This document shows, one piece after another, positions 38,075 to 47,628 of a stretch of DNA of 63,770 nucleotides. The notes beneath the pieces were generated by a model. The model saw nothing but the letters and a program-made list of their open reading frames with translations. It ran no database searches and had not been told where the DNA came from. How positions within the stretch are numbered: position 1 is the stretch's first letter; the number at the start of each line of letters is the position of its first letter. Location of the stretch: contig JAJONO010000017.1 of assembly GCA_021323535.1 (NCBI GenBank), positions 1 to 63,770 of the forward strand, in the 5' to 3' direction. This DNA comes from Bacteroidota bacterium (GTDB lineage Bacteria; Bacteroidota; Bacteroidia; B-17B0; Aurantibacillaceae). The position numbers and the translations under genes are program-made.

Positions 38075-39181
38075 CTATTTTTTAAGAAAAGGAATTTTAA
38101 CAATCCGGGCTTTTACAGGCTTGTCGCGGATTACAACGAAAATTTCGTTATCCGCACCACTTAGTTCAGTTTTAACATAACCCATACCGATTGCCTTGTT
38201 TAAACTAGGTGATTGGGTTCCAGAGGTCACTTTTCCTATAATATTACCGTTAGCATCTGCTAAAGGATAATCGTGTCTTGGAATACCTCTTTCAACCATT
38301 TCGAAACCAACCAGTTTTTTAGAAACACCTTTGGTTTTATGCTCTTCGATGGCGGTGCGATTTGTAAAGTTTTTAGTGAATTTCGTGATCCAGCCTAATC
38401 CAGCCTCAATTGGTGAGGTGGTATCGTCGATATCGTTTCCGTAAAGACAAAAACCCATTTCCAGGCGAAGCGTGTCGCGGGCGCCTAATCCAATTGGCTT
38501 TATACCGAATTCAGCTCCTGCTTTAAAGATTTCATCCCACATTTTCTCAGCGTCCTGATTTTTTACATAGATTTCAAATCCGCCTGCCCCTGTATACCCT
38601 GTATTTGAGATGATCACATTATCAATTCCAGCCATTTTACCAACTGTAAACGTATAATATTCCATTTTAGAAAGATCTACATCCGTTAATTTCTGAAGTG
38701 TATTTATGGCTTTAGGTCCCTGAACCGCTAACAGACTTGTTTCGTCGGAAACATCTTTCATTTCAACACCGTACGAGTTGAACTTAGAGATCCAGTTCCA
38801 GTCTTTTTCGATGTTGGATGCATTCACAACCAGGTAATATTCATCGGCTTTAAAACGGTAAACGAGAAGGTCGTCTACAATTCCACCTTTTTCATTTGGC
38901 AGGCAAGAATACTGCACTTTGCCGTCCGTTAGTTTGGAGGCATCGTTTGAAGTTACCTGCTGGATAAGATCAAGGGCTTTGTCGCCTTTTAGCCTGAATT
39001 CGCCCATGTGGCTCACATCGAATACACCTACGCCATTACGTACAGTAAGGTGTTCCTCGTTAAGACCGGTATAAGAAACCGGCATATTATATCCTGCAAA
39101 AGGAACCATTTTAGCTCCTAAAGCAATATGTTTTTGTGTTAAAGCTGTGCTTCTCATTTTTTGTGTGTCGGTTGTACTCAT
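38075..39181 (-). CDS. gcvT: Aminomethyltransferase, T protein of the glycine cleavage system
   Basis: Tetrahydrofolate-dependent enzyme (368 residues) that releases ammonia from the aminomethyl-lipoyl H protein and makes methylene-THF. N-terminal [12 protein letters not shown] and the [10 protein letters not shown] motif, the central VQGPKA and [14 protein letters not shown] blocks (folate binding), [20 protein letters not shown], and a C-terminal [12 protein letters not shown] are all as in GcvT. gcvH and gcvP are not in this window. A strong hairpin is encoded in the leader upstream of its start. Confidence 0.95.
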   Translation of the reverse strand: MSTTDTQKMRSTALTQKHIALGAKMVPFAGYNMPVSYTGLNEEHLTVRNGVGVFDVSHMGEFRLKGDKALDLIQQVTSNDASKLTDGKVQYSCLPNEKGGIVDDLLVYRFKADEYYLVVNASNIEKDWNWISKFNSYGVEMKDVSDETSLLAVQGPKAINTLQKLTDVDLSKMEYYTFTVGKMAGIDNVIISNTGYTGAGGFEIYVKNQDAEKMWDEIFKAGAEFGIKPIGLGARDTLRLEMGFCLYGNDIDDTTSPIEAGLGWITKFTKNFTNRTAIEEHKTKGVSKKLVGFEMVERGIPRHDYPLADANGNIIGKVTSGTQSPSLNKAIGMGYVKTELSGADNEIFVVIRDKPVKARIVKIPFLKK

Positions 39182-39204
39182 TTTCTTTCCTTTTTAAACT
39201 CCGC

Positions 39205-39226
39205 GTCCGCCGAGGTTTCGGTGGAC
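39205..39226 (-). promoter_or_regulatory. Leader hairpin upstream of gcvT
   Basis: On the coding strand, GTCC-a-CCGA, an AACC loop, then TCGG-c-GGAC: an 8-bp stem with one A-C mismatch, located 24 bases before the gcvT start. It does not resemble the glycine riboswitch consensus. It could be a stability hairpin, a protein site or an extragenic repeat. Confidence 0.45.
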
Positions 39227-39248
39227 AAAAGAGGCAACTAATTTAAAT

Positions 39249-39283
39249 AAAAAACCCCGATAATACCAAGTATCCGGGGTTTA
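39249..39283 (-). terminator. Rho-independent terminator after the thiolase gene
   Basis: A hairpin with AAACCCCG on one arm and CGGGGTTT on the other, a partly paired AT-rich middle, and on the minus strand a T-run (TTTTTT). It lies 22 bases past the thiolase stop and separates it from gcvT. Confidence 0.75.
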
Positions 39284-39304
39284 AATAGTGTATTTTACTT
39301 AAGC

Positions 39305-40486
39305 TTATACGTTCTCAATAATCATTGCGCTTGCACCGCCACCACCGTTACAGATTCCTGCAGCGCCGTATTTAGCATTGTTTTGCTTGAGCACATTGAT
39401 AAGAGTAACAATAATACGTGCGCCACTTGCTCCCAACGGATGCCCAAGTGATACTGCGCCACCGTTTACATTTACTTTAGAACCATCAAGGTTCATGAGT
39501 TTTATGTTGGCTAATCCAACCACGCTGAATGCTTCGTTCAATTCGAAATAATTAATATCACCCATTTTTAAACCAGCTTTCTCAACTGCTTTTGGTACAG
39601 CAAGACTTGGGGAAGTTGTAAACCACTCAGGAGCTTGTTCAGCATCTGCATAAGCTTTGATTTTAGCAATAGGTTTAATCCCCAAAGCATCGGCTTTTTC
39701 TTTGCTCATTAAAATTACCGCTGCAGCGCCATCGTTCATAGTACTTGCGTTTGCAGCAGTAACGGTTCCGTCTTTTACGAAAACAGGTTTTAACGTAGGG
39801 ATTTTTTCGAAGTTTACATTTTTGTATTCTTCGTCTTCAGAAAACTGAATATCGCCTTTTTTGGTTTTTACAGTTACAGGAATAACTTCTTCTTTGAATT
39901 TTCCTGCGCTCCATGCAGCGGCCGAACGTTTGTATGATTCAATCGCAAAAGCATCCTGTTCTTCACGGGTAAATTTCATGTCTTTAGCGCAAAGTTCGGC
40001 ACAGTTACCCATTGGAAAATTTCCGTAAACATCTGTCAATCCGTCTTTCGCTAAACCATCGATTAACGATGTGTTTCCGTATTTTGCTCCCCAGCGTGTG
40101 CTTTCTGAATAGAAAGGTACCGCGCTCATGTTTTCCATTCCACCAGCAACAACAATATCGTTATCGCCCAATAAAATACTTTGAGCTGCGAGAGAAATGG
40201 ATTTCATTCCTGAAGCACATACTTTATTTACGGTTGTGCAGTTTACGCTGTCTGGCAATCCTGCAAATTTAGCTGCCTGGCGGGCGGGGGCCTGTCCCAG
40301 ATTAGCTTGTAAAACCGACCCCATAAACACTTCATTTACAAGTTTAGGATCAAGTTTAATTTTGTCTAGTGCACCTTTAATAGCGGCCGCTCCTAATTGT
40401 GTGGCAGAAACGCCTGCAAGTGTTCCACCAAAAGATCCCATTGCGGTTCTTACTGCTGAAACTATGTATACTTCTTTTGTCATCAT
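39305..40486 (-). CDS. Acetyl-CoA C-acetyltransferase (thiolase)
   Basis: Reversible condensation of two acetyl-CoA to acetoacetyl-CoA, or thiolysis of longer 3-ketoacyl-CoAs. It is 393 residues, normal for the biosynthetic class. The active-site Cys is in NKVCASGMKS (about 90), the second conserved His in NGGAVSLGHPLGASGAR (about 349), and the closing Cys in GICNGGGGASAM (about 379). Other family motifs (ENMSAVPFY, VTAANASTMNDGAAA) are present. No other beta-oxidation genes are adjacent. Confidence 0.93.
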   Translation of the reverse strand: MMTKEVYIVSAVRTAMGSFGGTLAGVSATQLGAAAIKGALDKIKLDPKLVNEVFMGSVLQANLGQAPARQAAKFAGLPDSVNCTTVNKVCASGMKSISLAAQSILLGDNDIVVAGGMENMSAVPFYSESTRWGAKYGNTSLIDGLAKDGLTDVYGNFPMGNCAELCAKDMKFTREEQDAFAIESYKRSAAAWSAGKFKEEVIPVTVKTKKGDIQFSEDEEYKNVNFEKIPTLKPVFVKDGTVTAANASTMNDGAAAVILMSKEKADALGIKPIAKIKAYADAEQAPEWFTTSPSLAVPKAVEKAGLKMGDINYFELNEAFSVVGLANIKLMNLDGSKVNVNGGAVSLGHPLGASGARIIVTLINVLKQNNAKYGAAGICNGGGGASAMIIENV

Positions 40487-40571
40487 ATAGGGTTTAAATC
40501 GCGCCTAATTTAGTATTTTAATTACAAGAACTAAGTTAAATGTTTTAAACCGTAGATAAACAGTTTATTCC

Positions 40572-40579
40572 TAATTTTG
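40572..40579 (+). promoter_or_regulatory. -7 promoter element of rsgA
   Basis: TAATTTTG, a TAnnTTTG match, ends 5 bases before the rsgA ATG. If used, transcription would begin at or within a base or two of the start codon, giving a leaderless or near-leaderless message. Confidence 0.5.
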
Positions 40580-40584
40580 CTTCT

Positions 40585-41523
40585 ATGCAGGGAGTAGTCA
40601 TTAAATCCACAGGAAGCTGGTATATTGTGAGAAGTGAGCCAAACGGGGTTATTTACAATTGCAGGCTCAAGGGCAAGTTAAGGCTTGATGGGCGGAAAAC
40701 CACTAACCCTGTTGCCGTTGGGGATATTGTGGATATTGAACCCGAAGATAATAACGAGGCTTCGATCTCAAACATTCATCCGAGAAAGAATTACATTATC
40801 CGCAAATCCATTAATCTGAGTAAGCAGTCGCAGATACTGGCCAGTAACCTCGATCAGGCCGTTCTAATAGCTACAATCGTGGCCCCGCGTACGAGTCTTG
40901 GCTTCATTGACCGTTTTTTGATCACTGCGGAAGCATATAGCGTTCCTGCGAAAATCATTTTCAATAAAACAGATCTACTCGATGAAGAACTTCTCGAAAT
41001 TCAGAAAGAAACCATGGCGCTTTACCAGAATATTGGTTACGATTGTTTCAGCGTGAGTAGTTTTAATGAAGAGGAAGTAAAAAAATTAAAAGCTATTTTT
41101 AAAGATAAACGCACGCTTATTACCGGACATTCGGGTGTTGGAAAATCTACTTTTATTAATACGCTGGAACCAGGCCTGGATCTTAAAACGGGAGAGATTT
41201 CTTCCGTGCATCTGAAGGGAATGCACACCACTACATTTGCCGAATTACATGCGTTAAGTTTTGGAGGAGATATTATTGATACACCTGGTATTAAAGAACT
41301 CGGACTCGTTGAAATGAAGAAAGAAGAAGTTGGGCATTATTTTCCTGAGATTCGTGAACGCATGAACGATTGCAAATTCAATAATTGTCTGCACGAAAAT
41401 GAACCAAAATGCGCAGTGCGTGACGCAGCTGAAAATGGTGAAATTGCTCCTGAACGTTACGAAAGTTATCTCCGCATTTTACATGGTGAAGAAATGGACT
41501 GGAAAGAGTGGGAAATCAGGTAG
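40585..41523 (+). CDS. rsgA: Small ribosomal subunit biogenesis GTPase RsgA
   Basis: Late-stage 30S assembly factor, 312 residues. N-terminal OB fold (GVVIKSTGSWYIVRSEPNGV), then a circularly permuted GTPase: NKTD (G4) before the P-loop GHSGVGKSTFIN (G1), then DTPGI (G3). The C-terminal zinc module shows MNDCKFNNCLHENEPKC. All motifs are intact. It stands alone and is divergent from the thiolase gene. Confidence 0.96.
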   Translation: MQGVVIKSTGSWYIVRSEPNGVIYNCRLKGKLRLDGRKTTNPVAVGDIVDIEPEDNNEASISNIHPRKNYIIRKSINLSKQSQILASNLDQAVLIATIVAPRTSLGFIDRFLITAEAYSVPAKIIFNKTDLLDEELLEIQKETMALYQNIGYDCFSVSSFNEEEVKKLKAIFKDKRTLITGHSGVGKSTFINTLEPGLDLKTGEISSVHLKGMHTTTFAELHALSFGGDIIDTPGIKELGLVEMKKEEVGHYFPEIRERMNDCKFNNCLHENEPKCAVRDAAENGEIAPERYESYLRILHGEEMDWKEWEIR

Positions 41524-41563
41524 TCTATAGTTTATTGTCAAGAGTTTATAGCTAAGCGTGATC

Positions 41564-42157
41564 TTATTTCCTGACTCTTGATTCTAAGAACACAGCAAGT
41601 TTCTGAACTGCCAAAGCGCGATGACTAATCGTGTTTTTTGTTTCAGCGCTCATCTCAGCAAATGTACTTCTGTAACCGGTTGGAATAAATAAAGGATCGT
41701 ACCCGAATCCATTTTTACCCCGTGGTTCGTACGCGATGGTTCCGGTAATTTCTCCTTCAAAATAAAACGTTTCATTATTATGGATTAAAGTAATGATTGT
41801 AATAAACCTTGCTTTGCGGCTGGTTTTATTTTTTAATTCCTCAAGTAATTTTTTGTTGTTAGCTTCATCGTTTTTAGGAACACCGGCATAACGGGCGCTA
41901 TACACTCCAGGCGCTCCGTTTAATGCTTCCACTTCCAGGCCGCTGTCGTCTGCAAATACGGAAACATTTTTTTCTTTTATAAATTCAAGAACGAATTTTG
42001 CTTTCAGAAAAGAATTTTCTCTGATTGTTGTTCCCGGCTCAGGAATTTCTTCGGTGATGCCAACATCGGTTAATCCTAAAAGTTGTATTTGCGAAGGAAG
42101 AATGGCACTGATTTCTTTTATTTTGTTTTTGTTGGAAGAAGCGAAGATTAATTGCAT
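41564..42157 (-). CDS. rdgB: RdgB/HAM1-type XTP/dITP diphosphatase
   Basis: House-cleaning enzyme of 197 residues that hydrolyses ITP, XTP and deoxy forms to keep them out of nucleic acids. N-terminal FASSNKNKIKEI, the acidic metal site FADDSGLEVEAL (about 66-77), the triphosphate and base contacts in KNGFGYDPLFIP, and SHRALA near the end are all present. Convergent with rsgA, 40 bases apart. Confidence 0.95.
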   Translation of the reverse strand: MQLIFASSNKNKIKEISAILPSQIQLLGLTDVGITEEIPEPGTTIRENSFLKAKFVLEFIKEKNVSVFADDSGLEVEALNGAPGVYSARYAGVPKNDEANNKKLLEELKNKTSRKARFITIITLIHNNETFYFEGEITGTIAYEPRGKNGFGYDPLFIPTGYRSTFAEMSAETKNTISHRALAVQKLAVFLESRVRK

Positions 42158-42175
42158 GATGCAAAGCTACGATTT

Positions 42176-42258
42176 TTTTGAGCCACAGATTTTACAGATT
42201 GACGCAGATCAAACTGCAGAGGTTGGATGCGAATTTCTCAAATTTCCGCAAATCTGTA
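42176..42258. repeat. Degenerate extragenic repeat between rdgB and lptB
   Basis: Short repeated words: gagccacagattttacagatt, then gacgcagatc and ctgcagagg, and a reversed form ccgcaaatctgt. This looks like copies, in both orientations, of a CCRCAGA-type dispersed element related to those at 43060, 43158 and 49857. No reading frame is credible here. Confidence 0.5.
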
Positions 42259-42301
42259 TATAAGAAAACCTCCGCGTACTCATCTTCTTTTGCGAACCAA
42301 A

Positions 42302-43027
42302 TTACTTCCTTAACTCAAAATTCTGTCCAAGGTAAACTTTTCTCACCTGTTCGTCGTTGGCGAGATCTTCGGCTGAGCCTGATTTGATAACACTTCCGGA
42401 GTAAAGTAAGTACGCACGATCGGTGATGCTGAGTGTTTCGTGAACGTTATGATCGGTGATTAGAATCCCGATGTTCTTATCTTTTAATTTTCTTACAACA
42501 TTCTGAATATCTTCTACCGCAATTGGATCAACACCGGCAAAAGGTTCGTCGAGTAAAATAAATTTAGGATCTGTGGCAAGCGCACGTGCAATTTCTGTTC
42601 TTCTTCTTTCGCCACCGCTCAACTGATCGCCAAGATTTTTTCTTACGTGATGCAAAGCAAATTCGTCGAGCAGACTTTCCACTTTCATTTCCTGTTCTTT
42701 TTTGGTGAGCTTGGTCATTTCAAGAACAGCGCGTAAATTATCTTCGATGCTTAACTTACGAAACACAGAAGCTTCCTGTGGCAAATAACCAACTCCCAAT
42801 TGCGCACGCCGGTACATAGGTTCTTTAGTAATATCCAGATCGTCGAGGTAAATTTTTCCGCTGTTCGGCTTCACCATTCCAACGATCATGTAAAACGATG
42901 TTGTTTTTCCGGCGCCATTTGGCCCGAGTAATCCAACGATCTCGCCCTGCTGCACCTGTACCGAAACATTATTGGCAACTGTGCGGCTCTTGTATTTTTT
43001 AATGAGATTTTCGCTGCGAAGGATCAT
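42302..43027 (-). CDS. lptB: LPS export ABC transporter ATPase LptB
   Basis: ATPase of the LptB2FG extractor that moves lipopolysaccharide out of the inner membrane. Walker [12 protein letters not shown] (about 38-48), Q-loop [11 protein letters not shown], signature [15 protein letters not shown], Walker [14 protein letters not shown] and H-loop ITDHNVHET are intact, and the sequence has the typical LptB inserts. The ATG at 43027 (MILRSENLI) is preferred over an upstream TTG. Together with lpxK it shows an outer membrane containing lipopolysaccharide. Confidence 0.94.
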   Translation of the reverse strand: MILRSENLIKKYKSRTVANNVSVQVQQGEIVGLLGPNGAGKTTSFYMIVGMVKPNSGKIYLDDLDITKEPMYRRAQLGVGYLPQEASVFRKLSIEDNLRAVLEMTKLTKKEQEMKVESLLDEFALHHVRKNLGDQLSGGERRRTEIARALATDPKFILLDEPFAGVDPIAVEDIQNVVRKLKDKNIGILITDHNVHETLSITDRAYLLYSGSVIKSGSAEDLANDEQVRKVYLGQNFELRK

Positions 43028-43059
43028 GTATTTCAAAGGTAACCAGAATTTTTAATCTG

Positions 43060-43102
43060 ACCGCAGAAAGGCTGACGCGAATTTCATGAATTAACACGAA
43101 TT
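43060..43102 (+). repeat. Dispersed extragenic repeat, copy 1
   Basis: Starts ACCGCAGAAAGGCTGACGCG, continues AATTTCATGAATT and ends ACACGAATT. Copy 2 lies at 43158-43199. The two differ at about seven positions plus a two-base gap. Confidence 0.6.
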
Positions 43103-43157
43103 GTTTTTGTAATTAACAGCCCTACACCTATTGATGTTAAGAATCAACAGAGAATTA

Positions 43158-43199
43158 ACCGCAGAGGCTGACACGAATTTCACGGATTCACACAAATTT
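43158..43199 (+). repeat. Dispersed extragenic repeat, copy 2
   Basis: Starts ACCGCAGAGGCTGACACG, continues AATTTCACGGATT and ends CACACAAATT. It is a direct repeat of 43060-43102, about 98 bases apart, upstream of lptB and downstream of the DUF5686 gene. Related words occur at 42176, 49857 and 57185. Confidence 0.6.
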
Positions 43200-43257
43200 G
43201 GAAATTAACACAGAATCTCTTTGGTAGAAAAAACATCAACGCTTTCTATCGGAAGCG

Positions 43258-45726
43258 CTACAACGCCAACTGGAATCCAAATTTGAGTCCGAAATTGTCA
43301 ATGGCATCCGGCAACTGGTAATTCAGTCGCCAGAAGGCATCTACGCGAAAAATTTTGAATATGTTTTCGACTCCGGCACTGGCTTCAAGATAAGGGCCTT
43401 TATCCAAAGCTTTGAGTGTGCCCGGAAACAATAATGTTTTTCTGTTCTTATCGTTCACTGTTCCATACACACCTTTAATGGTAACCACTTCACGCCATTT
43501 TAATTTCCTTAGAAGCGGGATTTTATTGAGGAACAATCCTTCGAAGTGATGATCGATTGCTGCAGACACGAACTGATCACTTGCAAATTCGTAATAGTTC
43601 ATCATGTTAAACGCAAGGTAATCGTAAATGTAGGTTTCGTTTCCACCGTGAAGTTCCATAAGTGGGTAAGGAACAGTTCCCCATATTTTTCCGCCTTCAA
43701 TGGTATAATCTGTGTAGCCTAGGATTGGCGTAATGCGAATCCTGTCGCTCACATTCACTACCAGTTTCTGATAATCATATTCTCCTTTAAATGCATTTTG
43801 TAATGATTTTGAATAATTCATTTGAAGAATGGGCCATGTTGTTCCAAGGTACACACGTTGAAATCCTTCTCCCACATATTTTTCTTTCCACGCTAACCGC
43901 ACCTGCATTCTTGCTTCTGTATTTACAACATTTTCTTTCTGACCCACTGTTCCGTCTTTCTTTTCATACAAATACGTGTTAGAGCCAAGTGGTGTGAATT
44001 GCCTTCCTGTCATAAACACTTTTGTGATCAATCCCGGAAACCATTCCCGTTCATAATAGGCTTCTGTTTTATCAACACGTGTAAGATTGGTAAGTGGGCT
44101 GGCCCTGAAAATAGAAGCTAATACGTTATCCTGTGAGAAACCATTGGTACTTTGTCCAAGAATTTCATAATCGCTCCGGTAATTCATCCCCACGAGTTGC
44201 CGGTGTGGTTTTTTAGTCAGAAAGCTTTTGAAACCAACAAAATATTTCCATTTTTCATCGAGTGTTCCATAAGCAACATAGCCCGCAAGTTCATACCATT
44301 TACTGAAAATATCACTGGTTCTTCCACCAAAACGAAGACGAACGCCTTCTACCTTGTTATAAGAAACGAGATTTGAGATAGGACCAATTTCAAAGTTGTT
44401 ATACTTTTTATATCCGGCAACGAGCAGATAAAAAATATCTACCCAGGTTGAATAAATTGGTAGCGACTGAATAGTATCAATCATCTTGAAAATCTTTTTC
44501 TCGCGGTCGTTTAAACTGTCGTGACGGTTCTGTGCCCAGAACTCATCGGAACGTTTTGAAACGCTGTCATCCACCACGATCTTATCTCCGAACTCGTAGA
44601 ATTTATCAGGTTTTGGCTGGTTAAGAATTATTTTTTTGTAGGAAGTTGTTTTGCGTCCGTAAAAACCAATGGCTTTTTTTGTTGGCGCGAAATCAATTAC
44701 GAGGCGGTCCTTCGACAAAAACCAAACACTGTCGCTGTAAGTAAATTCCTGAATAACATTTACGCTATTAATGAAGTTGATGTTCGCATCCTTGGGTAAA
44801 CTCATCTCCAAACGTTTAATTCCCCAGGTTGTATCAGCGATCCACATATTACCTGTGAAGCTTAATTCCTGAACACGTTTTGGTTTAAAGCGAATGTGAT
44901 AAATGTATTGATTGTTTTCGAAAGCACTGTCTTCCAGAAAATATTTATAATAGAACAAGCCGTTATCGCTGACAGGGCTCGGCATTTGTTTATTGAATAC
45001 AAGAATATTATTATCGTACACGTTAATGTTTTGATACATATCTCCCAAAACCTGCGACACACTGGCGTTTTCGATACCTGTAATTTTTGAAGCGATTACT
45101 ACTTCCTTTTTTCGTGTTGGATTTTTCTTATAATAAAATTGCGAGAGGTTTTCTACAATGAAAAACGGAAGAGAAGGTTTTTCGCCGCTGTTAACGCTAT
45201 CCACGTTATTAAAAACAAAAGCGATTGGTTTCAATACTTTTTTTTCACGCATTTCTTTTGGAATGCGATTAAGGTCGAACTGAAGTTTATTATAGGTTTC
45301 GTACTCGAATGATTCGAGGTTGTTACGATTATTGACTTCTTTTTTCTTTATGCAATTCCTGACTATACGATGAGCAGGATTGTCTCCCGCCAGAACGGTT
45401 ACTTCGTCAAGAGCTGTGGCTCCTGCATCTTCCATGGGAAGATTAATTTCCTGATCGGTAACACCTTTTTTAATAGGGCGCGAAATGCGTTTATAACCAA
45501 CATAAGTTGCCACAATAGAATCGCCAAGTTTGTTGGTTTTAATAACGAAGTTTCCATCAAAATCGGTTTGGGCGCCAATGGTAGTTCCCTTGATAATTAC
45601 TGGAACAAATGGAAGCGCTTCCTTGTTGGAGGATGCAAATATTTTTCCCTTGATGGTGTATTGTGAAAACACAGAACAGCTTAAGAAAATAAAGAATATG
45701 ACTATTACTGCTCCTCTGTTTTTCAT
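43258..45726 (-). CDS. DUF5686 outer-membrane protein with carboxypeptidase-regulatory-like domain
   Basis: An 822-residue outer-membrane protein: signal peptide (IVIFFIFLSCSVFSQ), an N-terminal carboxypeptidase-regulatory-like domain (KIFASSNKEALPFVPVII, GAQTDFDGNFVIKT, YVGYKRI), then the DUF5686 body with many aromatic-ended strands (W-x-F-type endings, a barrel signature). Domain order is that seen throughout Bacteroidota. No TonB plug or box is seen, so it is not a typical SusC. Function unknown. Downstream on the same strand is lptB; the gap contains two repeat copies. Confidence 0.85.
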   Translation of the reverse strand: MKNRGAVIVIFFIFLSCSVFSQYTIKGKIFASSNKEALPFVPVIIKGTTIGAQTDFDGNFVIKTNKLGDSIVATYVGYKRISRPIKKGVTDQEINLPMEDAGATALDEVTVLAGDNPAHRIVRNCIKKKEVNNRNNLESFEYETYNKLQFDLNRIPKEMREKKVLKPIAFVFNNVDSVNSGEKPSLPFFIVENLSQFYYKKNPTRKKEVVIASKITGIENASVSQVLGDMYQNINVYDNNILVFNKQMPSPVSDNGLFYYKYFLEDSAFENNQYIYHIRFKPKRVQELSFTGNMWIADTTWGIKRLEMSLPKDANINFINSVNVIQEFTYSDSVWFLSKDRLVIDFAPTKKAIGFYGRKTTSYKKIILNQPKPDKFYEFGDKIVVDDSVSKRSDEFWAQNRHDSLNDREKKIFKMIDTIQSLPIYSTWVDIFYLLVAGYKKYNNFEIGPISNLVSYNKVEGVRLRFGGRTSDIFSKWYELAGYVAYGTLDEKWKYFVGFKSFLTKKPHRQLVGMNYRSDYEILGQSTNGFSQDNVLASIFRASPLTNLTRVDKTEAYYEREWFPGLITKVFMTGRQFTPLGSNTYLYEKKDGTVGQKENVVNTEARMQVRLAWKEKYVGEGFQRVYLGTTWPILQMNYSKSLQNAFKGEYDYQKLVVNVSDRIRITPILGYTDYTIEGGKIWGTVPYPLMELHGGNETYIYDYLAFNMMNYYEFASDQFVSAAIDHHFEGLFLNKIPLLRKLKWREVVTIKGVYGTVNDKNRKTLLFPGTLKALDKGPYLEASAGVENIFKIFRVDAFWRLNYQLPDAIDNFGLKFGFQLAL

Positions 45727-45779
45727 TTAGCGGGGGATGATCTTCCTCTTAATGCCTGTGCTGACATTATAAAGTCTGA

Positions 45780-47501
45780 TCAGGGCTTTTTATCTTCTAC
45801 TGTTACCTGGGTAAAATCAAAGTAGCGCAATGGGTTAGAATAAAAATTCTTCATACGCGAGGCAATGAGCCTACAGTTGCTTTCGTACCAAAGCGGAATA
45901 AGGGGCGCATCGTTCAATAAGATCTGCTCTGCTTTTAAGAAATATACTGAAGCGGAATCGCGGTTAAGCGCATCGCGGCCCAGTTTATAATATTTGTCGT
46001 ACTCCGGATTTTTATACTTGATGGTGTTCGGATACGCCATGTGCGTTGTATCGTTTGTAACCGGCTCGCCATAAAAAATAGAGAGGAACGATTCGGGACT
46101 AGGATAATCGGCCACCCATCCGTCACGATACATATTTCCTTTTCCTTTTACCTGGAGCATGAATTTTTCGCCGTTAGGAAGCGATTCAAATGTGATGTTT
46201 ACATTCAGATTGTTTTTTAACTGTTTTTGAATTTCCGCTGCAACCGTATTGTTGCGTGTGTTTCCTGAATTTACATATAGTTGAATTTCAGGGAAGCCTT
46301 TTCCATCAGGGAAACCGGCTTCGGCCAGTAATTTTTTGGCTTTATCAACATCCAGATCATATCCTTTCAGCTCATTTATTTTGTAGAAGTTGAATGTAGG
46401 AGGAACCAGTCCGTTTACTGCAGGACCATAAGCTTGCCCGAATAACACACGGTCAATGATCTTGTTACGGTCTATGGCGTAGTTAAATGCCTGGCGCACT
46501 TTTACATTATCGAATGGTTTTTCGTGTATGTTGAATACATAATAGGCCGAGATCATTTCAGGACGCTGATCGAGTATAAAACGAGGTGGATTTCCTTTAA
46601 ATTCCTTGATATTATCTTCTACGATCTGGCGCAACTGATTACTTGGAACAGAAGTAATAAAGTCGTACTTACCGCTCTGGAAGCCTCTCAGAGCTTCTTC
46701 GGAAGAAGGCACGATGTCGATTATAAGCGAATCGATATACGGCATTGCATTGCCACTTTTATCTTTCGCATAATAGTTGATATTTTTGTAAAGTGCGTAA
46801 TGTGTTTTTGTGGTTGTTTTTTCGTCGAGAATAAACGGACCGGCGCCCACGTTACTATTCTCTTTCTGTGCTTCATAAGCTTCCTGATTAAGAATGGAAG
46901 CCACCGGATTAGCTAAAATTTCGAGGAATATGTTTGGGGAGTTTAGGAGTTCAATAGCGAAGGTATAATTATCAATTAATTTAAAGCCTTTAATCTCACT
47001 TTTCTGACCCTTTCCGCTGGCCAGGTAAAATTCGTTGGCACCTACAACACGATCCTTGCAAACGGTATGAAAATGAACATTTCCGGGGCGATCGGTACAT
47101 AGCAATTCAAAGGTAAATTTTACATCTTTTGCTGTAATTTCTTCTTCCTTTCCGGCTAAGGGTCCGCAGCTCTGGAACTTAACCCCTTTGCGGAGGTGAA
47201 ATGTAATGGTTTTTCCATCAGGTGAGATTTCCCACTTTTCGGCAAGACCTGGTGTGAGGCTCAGGTCTTTAGGATTAATTTTTACAAGTCTTTCGTGAAT
47301 CTGCGAAGCAATAAGCCCTTCAACAGCCTGCGTTAATTTATGAGGAAAAATGCTGGTTGGAGCAGTAACTTCAGCAATTCTGATTACCTTATTACCGCCT
47401 GTATAATTTGAGTGATCTGAAGTGCCGGAACCATCACTTTTACATGACGCGAAAAAGGCTACAAACGCCAATGGGAGCGTGTAAACAAGAGAAAACCTCA
47501 T
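45780..47501 (-). CDS. ABC transporter substrate-binding lipoprotein, family 5 (peptide type)
   Basis: A 573-residue lipoprotein with lipobox-like LAFVAFFASC (Cys about 20). The body matches solute-binding family 5 (DppA/OppA): AEKWEISPDGKTITFHLRKGVKF, ITAKDVKFTFEL, and VRQAFNYAIDRNKII. Likely binds di- or oligopeptides in the periplasm for an ABC importer whose other genes are absent here. It precedes the DUF5686 gene on the same strand by 53 bases, so co-transcription is possible. Confidence 0.9.
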   Translation of the reverse strand: MRFSLVYTLPLAFVAFFASCKSDGSGTSDHSNYTGGNKVIRIAEVTAPTSIFPHKLTQAVEGLIASQIHERLVKINPKDLSLTPGLAEKWEISPDGKTITFHLRKGVKFQSCGPLAGKEEEITAKDVKFTFELLCTDRPGNVHFHTVCKDRVVGANEFYLASGKGQKSEIKGFKLIDNYTFAIELLNSPNIFLEILANPVASILNQEAYEAQKENSNVGAGPFILDEKTTTKTHYALYKNINYYAKDKSGNAMPYIDSLIIDIVPSSEEALRGFQSGKYDFITSVPSNQLRQIVEDNIKEFKGNPPRFILDQRPEMISAYYVFNIHEKPFDNVKVRQAFNYAIDRNKIIDRVLFGQAYGPAVNGLVPPTFNFYKINELKGYDLDVDKAKKLLAEAGFPDGKGFPEIQLYVNSGNTRNNTVAAEIQKQLKNNLNVNITFESLPNGEKFMLQVKGKGNMYRDGWVADYPSPESFLSIFYGEPVTNDTTHMAYPNTIKYKNPEYDKYYKLGRDALNRDSASVYFLKAEQILLNDAPLIPLWYESNCRLIASRMKNFYSNPLRYFDFTQVTVEDKKP

Positions 47502-47628
47502 AAATTGCAGTTTTATTCACAAAACTAACCATTTTACTTTAAAATAAAATGCGTTTTTGGTGAAAATATATTTTGTTATTCAAAAATAACGTTATAATAT
47601 TGCAGCGCTAAGATTTTTTAATTAGTCG

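Noticed and set aside
39182-39248. Glycine riboswitch in front of gcvT
   Set aside because: The region is too short for the aptamer and lacks its conserved core; only a single hairpin is seen.
42178-42387. Short ORF upstream of lptB
   Set aside because: It is made of the extragenic repeat sequence and then runs antisense into lptB.
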